Part shown: one piece after another, positions 46,178 to 58,094 of the stretch
Layout: each line of letters begins with the position of its first letter
How positions within the stretch are numbered: the stretch's first letter is position 1
Origin: Arachis hypogaea
Lineage: Eukaryota > Streptophyta > Magnoliopsida > Fabales > Fabaceae
NCBI RefSeq assembly: GCF_003086295.3
Contig: NC_092048.1
Location: forward strand, 113,166,276-113,230,275
Direction of reading: 5' to 3'
Length of the DNA stretch: 64,000 nucleotides
Notes under the pieces: model-generated
Told to the model about the DNA's origin: nothing
What the model saw: the letters and a program-made list of their open reading frames with translations, nothing else
The model's database searches: none
Made by a program: the position numbers and the translations under genes

Positions 46178-47440
46178 CAACACCAAACTTAAACTGTTGC
46201 TTGTCCTCAAGCAACCAACACTAATATAAGCTTAGGATGTGAATTTGCATGAGAATGAGAGTTCGATTAAGCTCATGTCTCTTCTTATAGTGGGGTTTAC
46301 AACTGCAATCCTGAATAGTTTTGGCATCTCACTTTATCCTTTGAAGTTCATGATGATTGGCATCCATAGGAACTCAGAATTCAGATAGTGTTATTGATTC
46401 TCCTAGTTCAGTATGTTGATTCTTGAACACAGGTACTTTATGAGTCTTGACTGTGACCCTAAGCATTTTGTTTTCTAGTATTACCACCGGATACATAAAT
46501 GCCACAGACACATAACTGGGTGAACCTTTTCAGATTGTGACTCACCTTTGCTAGAGTCCCCAGTTAGAGGTGCCCAGAGTTCTTAAGCACACTCTTTTTG
46601 CTTTGGACCACGACTTTAACCGCTCAGTCTCAAGCTTTTCACTTGACACCTTCACGCCACAAGCACATGGTTAGGGACAGCTTGATTTAGCCGCTTAGGC
46701 CAGGATTTTATTCCTTAGGGCCCTCCTATCCATTAATGCTCAAAGTCTTTGATCCTTTTTACCCTTTGCCTTTTAGTTTAAAGGTTTATTGGCTTTTTCT
46801 GCTTGCTTTTTCTTTTTCTTTTTTTTTTCTTTTTTTTCTTCGCAAGCTTTATGTTTTTCACTGCTTTTTCTTGCTTCAAGAATCAATTTTATGATTTTTC
46901 AGATTATCAATAACATTTTTCTTTTTCATCATTCTTTCAAGAGCCAACAATTTTAACATTCATAAACTTCACTATAAAAAATATGCACTGTTCATGTCAT
47001 GCATTCAGAATCACAGAAAATACCACCACATTTAAGTAAATAAGACTATTCTTCAATATAGACCCATTTTCTCATGCAATATATCACTCCTGTATTTTTG
47101 TTTTGAAATTAAGCTCAGTGAGTAATACATGAGACAATTTTTTTTTTTCAGAATTAAAGCAATAGGGAGAACTAAACTAGTCCTAGGATTCTAACTAATA
47201 AAGGATCATGCAACAAACAAAGCAAAATAGCAGAAAACCGGAACATAACATAGACAAAGAGGGGAGGAATAAAAATGAAAGGAACTCAACCACCTTAGTT
47301 ATCCTAGCGGACGTTTTATTTTTCAGGTTGTGCTCCTCAGTGAAGATGATTCGCCTCCCTTTTGGTGCTATAAGAATAAACAGAAAACCTTTACGCGAAG
47401 CGTCAACACCAAACTTAAATGTTTGCTTGTCCTCAAGCAA
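46178..47440 (-). other. Element D 3' untranslated region
   Basis: Homologous (minus strand) to the 3' UTR of A/B/G. GTTGCTTG hairpin at 46196-46215 beside AAGTTTGGTGT at the LTR, and a second unit, stem TTTGCTTG/CAAGCAAA, at 47422-47441 where A/B place it before ORF2. ORF2 itself is missing; the ORF at 47195-47440 shows no homology. Confidence 0.65.
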
Positions 47441-47557
47441 ATAAGAACTGAAAATAGAAAGAGATAATTTATTATGATAAAAAAAATAAAAGGATAAGAG
47501 AATAAGAGAGAATTAGGATTGGGAGGGAGAGAGAAAGAAAACTGGGCAGCGCAAGCG

Positions 47558-47917
47558 ACGCGTTCGTGTGGAGCATGCGCTCGCGTGCATCGCGGAACTT
47601 CCTTAATGATGCGAACGCGTCAGCCACGTGTCCGCATGACCAAATTTGTGCTTTTAGCACACTTCTTGCTCCAAGCTGGCACAACTCTCTGCCCAAATGT
47701 TCTTTTACGTCGAATTTGCAGGTCATGCGATCGCGTCGGTGACGCGGTCGCGTGGGTGACGAAAATCACAAGCGATGCGAACGCGTGGGCCATGCGTCCG
47801 CGTGGGCTTGTTTTTGCAAAAAACTTCATTCTGGCACCACTCCCGCGCAACTATCTGTAACTTTTTATTTTTCTTGCACCCCTAGATGACGCATACGCGT
47901 CAGCGACGCTTTCGCAT
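47558..47917. repeat. Palindrome-pair array in D inter-ORF spacer
   Basis: Pairs of 12-mers at 47558/47575, 47609/47626, 47725/47742, 47775/47792 and 47889/47906: 17 bp within each pair, pairs 51, 116, 50 and 114 bp apart. Confidence 0.92.
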
Positions 47918-48071
47918 CAGGTGCTTTTTTTTTTTAGCTTGAGGTGTTCGGTTCCTGTTATAAAATAGCTGCATGATCAGAAAATTAGTAAGAACTTAAT
48001 AAAAATCAACTAAGTAAGAAAACTACTATTACGAAAAACAACTAAGAATGAAAAAGAACTATCATACCACA

Positions 48072-48087
48072 GTGGGTTGTCTCCCAC
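48072..48087 (-). ncRNA. Post-ORF1 hairpin, element D
   Basis: Minus-strand stem GTGGG/CCCAC with loop AGACAA, after the ORF1 stop. Confidence 0.72.
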
Positions 48088-48173
48088 CAAGCACTTTTAG
48101 TTAAAGTCCTTAAGTTGGACATGTTGTGAGCTTCTTGTCATGGTGGCTTGTGCTTGTACTGATCTAGGAATCT

Positions 48174-49346
48174 CTACCAATGTTTGCAATGCCAATGGCT
48201 ACCGGGATCCCAAACTAGGCGTATAACGCCTTTGAGCAAGTTGAAGTAAGTGACAAGGTCCCAAGAGTGTTGATTGTGGGAATGAATTCCAGGGTCCCAA
48301 ACCTTGCTTTTACACCCGTCTTCTTGTGTATCACCATTGTTCCCACCGGGTGGCAAGCGATCTGAATTCTCACAGAGACATCCAAACAACCTTCTAGACC
48401 CATTCAGATTAGCTCTACACCAATTCCTGCACTTCAATTCGGAGCATGCAACCATATTAAACCTTGCTTGACAACTCTTACTCCTAACCATCTTCCTCTC
48501 ACTCTTAATGCCACAAAGAGCTCTAAGTTGACCATTCGTCTCCAGTATCCCATATTCAAGTTGGAAAGTAAGGGTTAAGGATAGAAATTTTATCCACTTG
48601 AATGTTGTATTGGATGGTGACGGCTTTGGAAGAGGTCTTGCAAGCTCCACTCCCTTGTGTTCTTCTTTAAATTCTACCACCTCTTTGCAAGCTTCCTCAA
48701 TTTCAACCTCTTCTTCTTGGTAGCTCTCTTCTAATTCAATCTCTTCTTTATTGCTTACCAATGGCATGGGAGGTTGTGCATCTTCCCCTTTTGTGGGTGC
48801 ATCTTCCTCCTTTGTTTTTGCATCTTCCTCTTCTTCCATGTGTGAGGATGGAAAGTTCTCTAATGCACTTGAGTATAAACTCCTTTGATTGATTTCCTCA
48901 TTTTCTTCCATAGGATCTTGCATTGTATCTTTTGGGAGGGAATTTGCTTGTTCCTCTTCCTGGTACTTGATAATCGACTGCATATGCTTCTCTATATTTT
49001 TGACACTTGTCTTTATATCATGTAAGCATTCTTTCATGAGAAGCTCAAAATCTGATGGTATTTGAGATGAATAAGAAGGAGGTGATTGTTCTTGATAAGT
49101 GTAAAAAGAGGGTGGTTCTTGGTATGGATAGGGAGATAGTGGCTCTTGATATGGGTAGAAAGATGATGGTTCATGATACGGATAGAGAGGTGATAGTTCT
49201 TGATATGAATATGGAGGTGGTGGCTCTTGATAGTTGGGACATGGAGCACTGAGGTTTCTTTGGTTTTGACCTTGCCAACCAAAATTTGGGTAGTTTCCCC
49301 ATTCATAAGGATATGAATCACTACTCGGGTGTGAGTAGTAACCCAT
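48174..49346 (-). CDS. Element D ORF1: acidic protein of unknown function, intact
   Basis: Continuous 390-residue frame from ATG at 49346, reading MGYYSHPSSDSYPYEWG. The N-terminus (about 30-95) is a degenerate tandem of YQEPxxxYPYQEP-like units. The middle (about 130-235) is glutamate-rich. The C-terminal third contains LEYGILETNGQLRALCG, a Cys/Arg-containing block, GSRRLFG and DPG repeats. It is homologous to ORF1 of C and E, which are broken, so this is the reference copy. No capsid fold motif, zinc knuckle, protease or polymerase is recognised. It occupies the gag position directly after the leader; a role in packaging is inference only. Confidence 0.75.
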   Translation of the reverse strand: MGYYSHPSSDSYPYEWGNYPNFGWQGQNQRNLSAPCPNYQEPPPPYSYQELSPLYPYHEPSSFYPYQEPLSPYPYQEPPSFYTYQEQSPPSYSSQIPSDFELLMKECLHDIKTSVKNIEKHMQSIIKYQEEEQANSLPKDTMQDPMEENEEINQRSLYSSALENFPSSHMEEEEDAKTKEEDAPTKGEDAQPPMPLVSNKEEIELEESYQEEEVEIEEACKEVVEFKEEHKGVELARPLPKPSPSNTTFKWIKFLSLTLTFQLEYGILETNGQLRALCGIKSERKMVRSKSCQARFNMVACSELKCRNWCRANLNGSRRLFGCLCENSDRLPPGGNNGDTQEDGCKSKVWDPGIHSHNQHSWDLVTYFNLLKGVIRLVWDPGSHWHCKHW

Positions 49347-49884
49347 ATGATCTCTCTCTATTATTTTTCCTTAGCACAACACACCAAAACGAATTAAACG
49401 CACCATGTGGTAAACAGGAAAGTAAAGAAAAAAGAACAAAATTCTAAAAATTAAAATAAAAAAAATTTAAAATAAAACTAACTAGAAAACACCAAACTTA
49501 ATTTCAGAAATAAAAAAAATATTAATACTGTTTTATTTAATTATTAAATTTTTTTGGTTAAAAATAGAAATAAAATAAAACTAATAAAATATTCAAAGAT
49601 AAGAAATATTTTTTTGGAAAGAAATAGAATAAAAATAAAAAAAATTAAAAGGAAAAATAAAAAAAAAAACTGACGAAGGTTTTGAAAAGAAAAAAAATCA
49701 AAAGTTGATTGAAGTAAAAAAATAAAACAGGGTAGGGGGATGGGAACGAAAAAAGAAAACAAGGAAAATTTTTTTAATTTTAAAAAAAAATTTTCGAAAA
49801 ATAATAAAATAATATTTAAATAAAGTTAAAATTAAAATGCCTAATCTAAGCAATCAAACAACTAATAGTTGTTAATCACAGTCA
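49347..49884 (-). other. Element D 5' leader
   Basis: AT-rich, untranslated, with one AAGTTTGGTGT motif near 49490 (minus strand). Confidence 0.65.
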
Positions 49885-49903
49885 ATCCCCGGCAACGGCG
49901 CCA
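49885..49903 (-). promoter_or_regulatory. Element D primer-binding site (tRNA-Asp)
   Basis: Minus strand TGGCGCCGTTGCCGGGGAT. Confidence 0.92.
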
Positions 49904-49912
49904 AAAACTTGG

Positions 49913-51329
49913 TGCGGTAATTTTACAACCACACTTACTAACCGGCAAGTGCACCGGGTCGTACCAAGTAATACCTTACGTGAGTAAGGGTCGATCCCAC
50001 GAGGATTGATGGATTAAGCAACAATAGTGTTTGATAGGATTAGTTAGACAAACAGAAAAGAGTATTTGAATATTCAATCGTGTAGAAAATAAAATAGTAA
50101 AGTAAATAAATTGGGAAGAAAATATGGAGAAAATAGTTAAGGTTTCAGAGTTATCTATTTTTTCGAATTAACTTTTCTTATTAACTAATTTAATTATGCA
50201 GGATTCAATTTATGGCAAACTGTATGTGACTAGACCCTAATTCCTTAGACCTTCCTAGTCTCCTCTAAAATTCATTAACTGCCAATTCCTTGGTCAATTA
50301 ATTCCAATTAGAGGGTGATAATCAATTTCTAGTTTATATGCCACAGAAACTCTAATTACCCAAAAATAAAAGGATTATATGTCACGTATCCCGTTAAATC
50401 CAAATAATAAAATTTAGGAGAAATTGTTTTCAAGCTGTTGTTCAAGTAAAGAGCTTTTCCAAGTTTTACAGGAACTCAAATAGAAAGAGGGTCATACTTC
50501 CGTTCCACCCAAATTCATAAAATAAAGAGCGAAAACAATTCTTAAATTATAAATCTATACATAAATTAAAATAGAAAAAGTAATAAAATCAATCCATACA
50601 AATAGACAGAGCTCCTAACCTTAACAGTGGAGGTTTAGTTGCTCATAGAAAAGAGAGAAAATTAGGATTGTCAATTATGTTCCCCTGATGGGATGAGGTG
50701 GAATCTCCCCCGGACCTCTCTCTAAAGGAAGGAAAGTTTCTCCCTTTTTATAACTAATCCTAATAAATTTTAAAAATCAAATATCTAAAATTAAAATTAA
50801 AATAATATCTTTTCCTAAAATAAGATTTGAATTTAAATTCTAATTAATTAACAAGTCTTCAGCTGATGGGTGGGGACCACTTGATTTGTCCATTCTGCAG
50901 CTTCTAATCTGTGATTTCTGGGCTAAGAACTGGGTCAAAACGGCCCAGAAATCGTCCCCAGTGTTTTTCTACATTTTCTGCACGTGGCGCATGTGACACG
51001 TCCGCGTCGTCCACGCGTTCGCGTCATTTGTGCAGATTCCAGTCCATGCGTTCGCGTCAGGCACGCGATCGCGTCATTACGATTTCCTCCATTCCGCGCA
51101 GTCGCGTGAGTCATGCGTCCGCGTCGGTATTTGCTGGTCATCTCCTTGGCTTCTTCTCTTTCTCTGCAGAAACTCCATCAAATTCCGCCAAATGCTACCT
51201 AAAATAAACAGTATTGTACAAAACTCAAAATAGCATCCATAGTGGCTAAAATATAATTAATTCTTAATTAAATTCAATAATTTAGATGCAAATTCACTAG
51301 GAAAAGATAGACAAGATGCTCACGCATCA
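49913..51329 (-). repeat. Element D 5' LTR (shared with the partial copy)
   Basis: 1417 bp, near-identical to 44760-46177. It also acts as 3' LTR of the partial copy at 51330-52708. TATAAAAAGG at 50743-50752. Confidence 0.9.
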
Positions 51330-52708
51330 CAACACCAAACTTAAACTGTTGCTTGTCTTCAAGCAACCAACACTAATATAAGCTTAGGATGTGAATTTGC
51401 ATGAGAATGAGAGTTCGATTAAGCTCATGTCTCTTCTTATAGTGGGGTTTACAACTGCAATCCTGAATAGTTTTGGCATCTCACTTTATCCTTTGAAGTT
51501 CATGATGATTGGCATCCATAGGAACTCAGAATTCAGATAGTGTTATTGATTCTCCTAGTTCAGTATGTTGATTCTTGAACACAGCTACTTTATGAGTCTT
51601 GGCTGTGACCCTAAGCATTTTGTTTTCCAGTATTACCACCGGATACATAAATGCCACAGACACATAACTGGGTGAACCTTTTCAGATTGTGACTCAGCTT
51701 TGCTAGAGTCCCCAGTTAGAGGTGCCCAGAGTTTTAAGCACACTCTTTTTGCTTTGGACCACGACTTTAACCGCTCAGTCTCAAGCTTTTCACTTGACAC
51801 CTTCACGCCACAAGCACATGGTTAGAGACAGCTTGATTTAGCTGCTTAGGCCAGGATTTTATTCCTTAGGGCCCTCCTATCCATTAATGCTCAAAGTCTT
51901 GGATTCTTTTTACCCTTTGCCTTTTAGTTTAAAGGGTTATTGGCTTTTTCTGCTTGCTTTTTCTTTTTCTTTTTTTTTATTTTTTTTTCTTCGCAAGCTT
52001 TGTGTTTTTCACTGCTTTTTCTTGCTTCAAGAATCAATTTTAAGATTTTTCAGATTATCAATAACATTTTTCTTTTTCATCATTCTTTCAAGAGCCAACA
52101 ATCTTAACATTCATAAACTTCACTATAAAAAATATGCACTGTTCATGTCATGCATTCAAAATCACAGAAAATACCACCACATTTAAGTAAATAAGACTAT
52201 TCTTCAATATAGACCCACTTTCTCATGCAATATTTCACTCCTGTATTTTTGTTTTGAAATTAAGCTCAGTGAGTAATACATGAGACAATTTTTTTTTCAG
52301 AATTAAAGCAATAGGGAGAACTAAACTAGTCCTAGGATTCTAACTAATAAAGGATCATGCAACAAACAAAGCAAAATAGCAGAAAACTAGAACATAACAT
52401 AGACAAAGAGGGGAGGAATAAAAATGAAAAGAACTCAACCACCTTAGTTATCCTAGCGGACGTTTTATTTTTCAGGTTGTGCTCCTCAGTGAAGATGATT
52501 CGCCTCCCTTTTGGTGCTATAAGAAGAAACAGAAAACCTTTACGCGAAGCGTCAACACCAAACTTAAAGGTTTGCTTGTCCTCAAGCAAATAAGAACTGA
52601 AAATAGAAAGAGATAATTTATTATGATAAAAAAAAATAAAAGGATAAGAGAATAAGAGAGAATTAGGATTGGGAGGGAGAGAGAAAGAAAACTGTGCAAC
52701 GCAAGTAA
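51330..52708 (-). mobile_element. Partial second D copy (3' part only)
   Basis: Repeats 46178 to about 47555 almost base for base, including both hairpin units (51348-51367 and 52571-52590). It stops just before where the palindrome array should start and is joined to an unrelated truncated LTR of G. The copy's ORF1 and own 5' LTR are gone. Confidence 0.85.
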
Positions 52709-53623
52709 CGAAGATAGTGGGTGATTGTCACGGGTCACCCCTTCATTCTGACTTAACTGAATTAGGTACGAGAGTATATCTTGGAAAAGAAGTAAGCGTG
52801 AATTGAAAGAGAAACAATAGTACTTGCATTAATTCATGAAGAACAGCAGAGCTCCGCACCTTAATCTATGAGGTGTAGAAACTCCACCGTTGGAAAATAC
52901 ATAAGAGAAAATAGCCTAGGCATGGCCGTGAGGCCAGCCAAGCATGAAGTTGATAAAAGATGATAAAGGTCTATATCTGTCCGAATACAATAGGAAAGAC
53001 TAGTATTTATACTAAACTAGTTACTAAGGATTACAGAAATTGAGTAACTAAGTGCAGATAGTGCAGAAATCTACTTCCGGGGCCCACTTGGTGTGTCCTT
53101 GGACTGAGCATTGAGCTTTACACGTGCATAGGCCTTTTCTAGAGTTAAACGCCAGCTTGGATTCCAGTTTGGGCGTTTAACTCCAGTTCTAGTGCCAGTT
53201 CTGGCGTTTTACGCTAGAAAAGGGTCTCCGGCTGGCGTTTAACGCCAGTTTGGGCCATCAAATCTCGGGAAAAGTATAGACTATTATACATTGCTGGAAA
53301 GCTCAAGATGTCTACTTTTCAACGCAATTGAGATCGCGCCAATTGGGCTTCTGTAGCTCCAGAAAATCCAGTTCGAGTGCAGGAGGGTTAGAATCCAACA
53401 GCATATGCAGTCCTTTCTCAGCCTCTGAATCAGACTTTTGCTCAGGCCCCTCAATTTCAGCCATAAAATACCTGAAATTACAGAAAAAAACATAAACTCA
53501 TAGTAAAGTCCAAAAATGTGATTTTTGCATAAAAACTAATAAAAACATAATAAAAAGTAACTAAAACATACTAAAAACTACCTAAAAACAATGCCAAAAA
53601 GCGTATAAATTATCCGCTCATCA
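52709..53623 (-). repeat. Element G 3' LTR, truncated
   Basis: Minus-strand LTR of the A/B type: TGATGAGCGGATAATTTATACG at 53623 leftward, palindromes at 53141, 53172, 53203 and 53234 (31-bp steps), TATAAATA near 53004-53011. About 700 bp of the U5 side are missing at the junction with the D copy. Confidence 0.85.
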
Positions 53624-54736
53624 CAACACCAAACTTAAATTGTTGCTTGTCCCCAAGCAACTTAAAACAAAATAGGATAAAAAGAAGAGAAAATACAATA
53701 AATTTCAAAATATCAATGAAGTTTAGTTCCAATTAGATGAGCGGGACTAGTGGCTTTTTGCTTCTGAACAGTTTTGGCATCTCACTTTATCCTTTGAAGT
53801 TCTGAATGATTGGCATCCATAGGAACTCAGAATTCAGATAGTGTTATTGATTCTCCTAGTTTAGTATGTTGATTCTTGAACACAGCTACTTTATGAGTCT
53901 TGGCCGTGACCCTAAGCATTTTGTTTTCCAGTATTACCACCGGATACATAAATGCCACGGACACATAACTGGGTGAACCTTTTCAGATTGTGACTCAGCT
54001 TTGCTAGAGTACCCAGTTAGAGGTGCCCAGAGTTCTTAAGCACACTCTTTTTGCTTTGGATCGCGACTTTAACCACTCAGTCTCAAGCTTTTCACTTGGA
54101 CCTTCATGACACAAGCACATGGTTAGGGACAGCTTGATTTAGCCGCTTAGGCTAGGATTTTATTCCTTTGGGCCCTCCTATCCATTAATGCTCAAAGCCT
54201 TGGATCCTTTTTACCCTTGCCTTTTGGTTTAAAGAGCTATTGGCTTTTTCTGCTTGCTTTTTCTTTTTCTTTCTCTTTTTTTTCTTTATTTTTTGCCATT
54301 TTTTTCGCAAGCTTTGTGTTTTTCACTACTTTTTCTTACTTCAAGAATCAATTTTATGATTTTTCAGATTATCAATAACATTTCTCTTTTTTCATTATTC
54401 TTTCAAGAGCTAACAATTTTAACATTCATAAACTTCACTATCAAAAATATGCACTGTTCAAGCATTCATTCAGAAAACAAAAAGTATTGCCACCACATCA
54501 AAATAATTAAACTATTTTCAAGATAGAATTCGAAATTCATGTACTTCTTTTTCTTTTTCAGAAAACATTTTTCATTTAAGAAAGGTGAAAGATTCATGGA
54601 ACATTCATAGCTTTAAGACATAGACACTAAACACTAATGATCATGTAATGAAGACACAAACATAGTCAAAACATAAAGCAAAAAAAATGAAAACAGAAAA
54701 GAAAATAAACAAGGAGATTAAAGAACGGGTCCACCT
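53624..54736 (-). other. Element G 3' untranslated region
   Basis: Non-coding; collinear with A/B. Hairpin GTTGCTTG/CAAGCAAC at 53642-53661 with AAGTTTGGTGT adjoining the LTR. Confidence 0.65.
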
Positions 54737-55090
54737 TAGTGATGGTGGCTTCTTCTTCCTCTTGAAGAACCAATGGAGTTCTTGAGCTCCTCTATGTCTC
54801 TTCCTTGCTTGTGTTACTCCATGTTGAAACTCAATTCTCCTAAAGAGGTGTTGAGTTGCTCACAATAGTTGTGTGAAGGGAAATACATCCCTTGAGGCAT
54901 CTCAGAGATTTCTTGATGAGGAATTTCCTCATGCTCTTGTTGAGGTCCATGAGTGGGCTCTCTTGTTTGCTCTATCCTCTTTCTAGTGATGGGCTTTTGA
55001 GATGAATCTCTCCATCTCCCATAACTTGGAGTTGAAAGCAACAGCCTTCCCTTTCCTCTTCCTAGAGGTTTCTCTGGCCTTAGGTGCCAT
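54737..55090 (-). pseudogene. Element G ORF2, two internal deletions
   Basis: ATG at 55090 begins MAPKARETSRKRKGK and reads to WEMERFIS, then jumps to the KPITKKR region, losing about 700 bp compared with B. The join falls in AAGCCCATCA, and B carries AAGCTCATCA and AAGCCCATCA at the two endpoints. A second loss of about 110 bp removes part of the coiled-coil tail. The frame is broken after the first join. Confidence 0.8.
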
Positions 55091-55125
55091 TAGTGGTTAT
55101 GGAAAGCAAAAAGCTGAGCTTTTCC

Positions 55126-55154
55126 ACACCAAACTTAAAAGCTTTGCTCGTCCT
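55126..55154 (-). ncRNA. Left half of G's pre-ORF2 hairpin, split by E
   Basis: GAGCAAA arm and AAGTTTGGTGT motif; the partner arm TTTTGCTC is at 62608-62615, beyond E. Confidence 0.6.
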
Positions 55155-56660
55155 TGATGATTAGATTCTTGCTAGTAAAGAATTTTATAAAAATAATCAC
55201 GTTATAAGTATAATTTCTAAACCAACAGAGAATCCTTTCGTACAAAAACTTTGGTTGTCACAAGTAACAAAACCCAATAAAATTTATAACCGAAGTATTT
55301 AAACCTCGGGTCGTCTTCTCAAGGAATTGCAGGAAAGTATGATTTATTATTGGTTATGGAAAATGTATATTTTTGGGTTTTTGAAATAGGGAACAGGAAA
55401 ATAAATTGGCAAGAAAGTAATCTTAATTATCATGAACACCAGTGCAAGGTATAAGAACTGAAAATTCCATCCTAGTTATCCTTATCAAGTGTGATGAGAA
55501 TTGTTTATTGCTCCTACTTAGTTAACCCTTACTAAATAAAGGAAAGTCAAGTGGACTAATCAACTTGATTCCTCAAGTCCTAGTCAACTCCTATGGAAAG
55601 ACTAGCTTTAGAGAGATCCAAATCAACCAGCAAGAATTCCAATTTTCAATTAACAACTGAGTTCAAACTCAAGTGTCACCAATTACTCAACCAAAGCAAA
55701 GGGAAAAAAATCTAAATTATTTATATCATAAATAGAATAAAACAATCATAAATCTGAAATACCTCAAATTGCATTTAAACATAAATTCAAACCTAACATG
55801 AAAAGTTCATAAGCCAATTTGGCAACATAAGTAATTAACAAGTAAAAGTATTAGAGTAAATAAAAGTAGAAGAGAAACATAAATTAAGGAAACATTGAAC
55901 CTAGAATTGAAAAGCAATCCTAAAATTAAGAGAAATCCTAATCCTAAAGACTAAGAGAGAGGAGAGAGCCTCTCTCTCTAGAAACTTAAAACTAAAACCT
56001 AATAATTATGAATATGAAAGTTGTTTCGATGAATGGATGCATTTTCCCACTTTATAGCCTCTAAAATGTGTTTTCTGGGCCAAAAACTGGGTCAAAAACA
56101 GCCCAGAAAACACATTTTAGAGGTCGCTGCAAAGTCACGCGGAAGCGTCGTCCACGCGTTAGCATGGATTGGGTTTTTGCCAGGTCATGCATTCGCGTGA
56201 TCCATGCGTGCGCATCGCCTGGCTTCGGGGCAGCTATGACAAATTATCCATCATTGCGAAGCCTCGGACGTTAGCTTTCCAACGCAACTGGAACCGCATC
56301 ATTTGGACCTTTGTAGCTCAAGTTAGGGTCAATTTAGTACCAGGAAGTCAGGCTGGACAACTTTAGCAGTTCCTTCAGTTTCTTGTATTCCTTCCACTTT
56401 TGCATGCTTCCTTTCCATCATCTAAGTCTTCCCTGCCCTGTAATCTCTGAAAATACTTAACACATATATCAAGGCATCGAATGGTAATAAGAGGGGATTA
56501 AACATAGCTAAATTAAGACCAAGGAAACATGTTTTCAATCATAGCACAAAATCAGGAAAGAAAACGTAAACTCATGCAAATCATATGAATAAGTGGGTAA
56601 AGTCTTGATAAAAAACCACTTAATTGAGCACGAGATAAACCATAAAATAGTGGTTTATCA
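55155..56660 (-). repeat. Element E 3' LTR
   Basis: 1506 bp. Palindrome pairs at 56137/56154 and 56187/56204 (17 bp within, 50 bp between). Confidence 0.9.
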
Positions 56661-56675
56661 ACCTCCTCACACTTA
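56661..56675 (-). promoter_or_regulatory. Element E polypurine tract
   Basis: Minus strand TAAGTGTGAGGAGGT, identical to that of C. Confidence 0.85.
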
Positions 56676-58094
56676 AACATTAGCATGTCCTCATGCTATG
56701 CTCAAGAGAAGCTATAAGAGAGTGAAGAGGAATGGTAGAATGTATGAAATGCAACCTATGAATGCAACTAAATGCAGAATGATTTTTCCTACTTGGTTAA
56801 AAGTAAACAAATCTTTTAAGAACAAATATGAACTGGATTTTACTAATTCAAATCACAAAATAAAGTACAAGTGAACTTGCAAAAGAAAATAGCTCGTGAA
56901 AGCCGGGAACAAAGAATCGAGCATCGAACCCTCACTGGAAGTGTATGCACTCTAATCGCTCATGTGTTTAAGGTTCGATCTCTCAATTCTCTACTAACCT
57001 TGCTTTCTAAGGCTTGATTTTCTTCTACCAATCAACATAAATTTAATGCACAAATACACATATCAAGAGGTCTTTTAAGGGTTGTAATGGGGTTAGGGTC
57101 AAGGTAGGATTGTATTTGGTCAAGTGGACTAAAATCTGAATCCTTAATTAACCTAAACTTTCCACCTAACTTTAGACAATCCATGTAATCATAATACCAC
57201 ATCTAACTATCCATTAGCCATGTTTTCCACATATTCATGCATCCTAATTTCGAGTACAGTATATATGCATTACTTTCACCATTTACTTTGGGGCATTTTG
57301 TTCCCTTTTATTATTTGCTCTTTTTCTTTTCTTTTTCTCTTTTTTCTTTTTTATTTATTTTATTTATTTTTTTATTTTTATATATACATATTTTTTTTCT
57401 TTTATTTTTCTCAATGCATATGATTAAATTATTGAATGCACGAACATGTCCTAAATATTTCTTTCATATTTTCATAAAGATATATAACATACTAAATTTC
57501 CAAACCCAATTTTTCCACACTTAATTCATAAGCATTCTCACTAGTCTAAACTAACCAAGGATTCAAATTAAGGACATTATTGTTTTCTGCTTAGAGTTAG
57601 TGATGAGCTAAAGTAAAGAATAAAGGGGTAAAATAAGCTCAAAATTGGTTTGCAAGGGATAATGAAAGGTAAGGCCATATGGGTATGTAAGCTTAGTGAA
57701 ACAAAGGCCTCAATCATATAAGTGCATGCATACATCAAACCATGGAAATATAGAATTAAACAAGACAAAGATCACAATTTTAGAGAGAATAACACACACC
57801 AAAAATAAAATATTGGTTGATAAGATGCAACTAATCAAATAGGCTCAAAATCCCACTGGTTTTGTGTGTTCGAGCTCTAAACCATGTTCCAGTATAATAT
57901 TTCTTCAAACAAGTTCAATAAAAATTTTAATTCAAATTAGTGGAATGCTATAAAAAGTTTCTTGAAAAAGAAAATATTACTTCAACCAAGTGGTGGTAAA
58001 ATATGCACAAAATTAAACAAATATGAAATCAAACATGCAAATGCAATAATGAACAAACAGAGAAAATAAAAAGTTGGTATTGAGAAGAAAATAA
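56676..58094 (-). other. Element E 3' untranslated region
   Basis: AT-rich, matches the layout of 15414-17110 in C; no genes. Confidence 0.6.

Larger units (their letters stand above)
44760..51329 (-). mobile_element. Element D: non-autonomous retrotransposon, mosaic
   Basis: Minus-strand element: 5' LTR 49913-51329, PBS 49885-49903, intact ORF1, hairpin, palindrome array, 3' UTR, 3' LTR 44760-46177. LTRs start TGATGCGTGA and end TTACCGCA. ORF1 and palindromes are C/E type, while the 3' UTR and the hairpin-motif unit are A/B type; no ORF2. The left flank is ACTGA, but no matching copy exists on the right because a second D copy follows there. Confidence 0.87.

Noticed and set aside
47195..47440. 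81-codon minus-strand ORF in D
   Set aside because: Repeated at 52344-52589 only because the DNA is duplicated; no family resemblance, and it covers the hairpin-motif unit.
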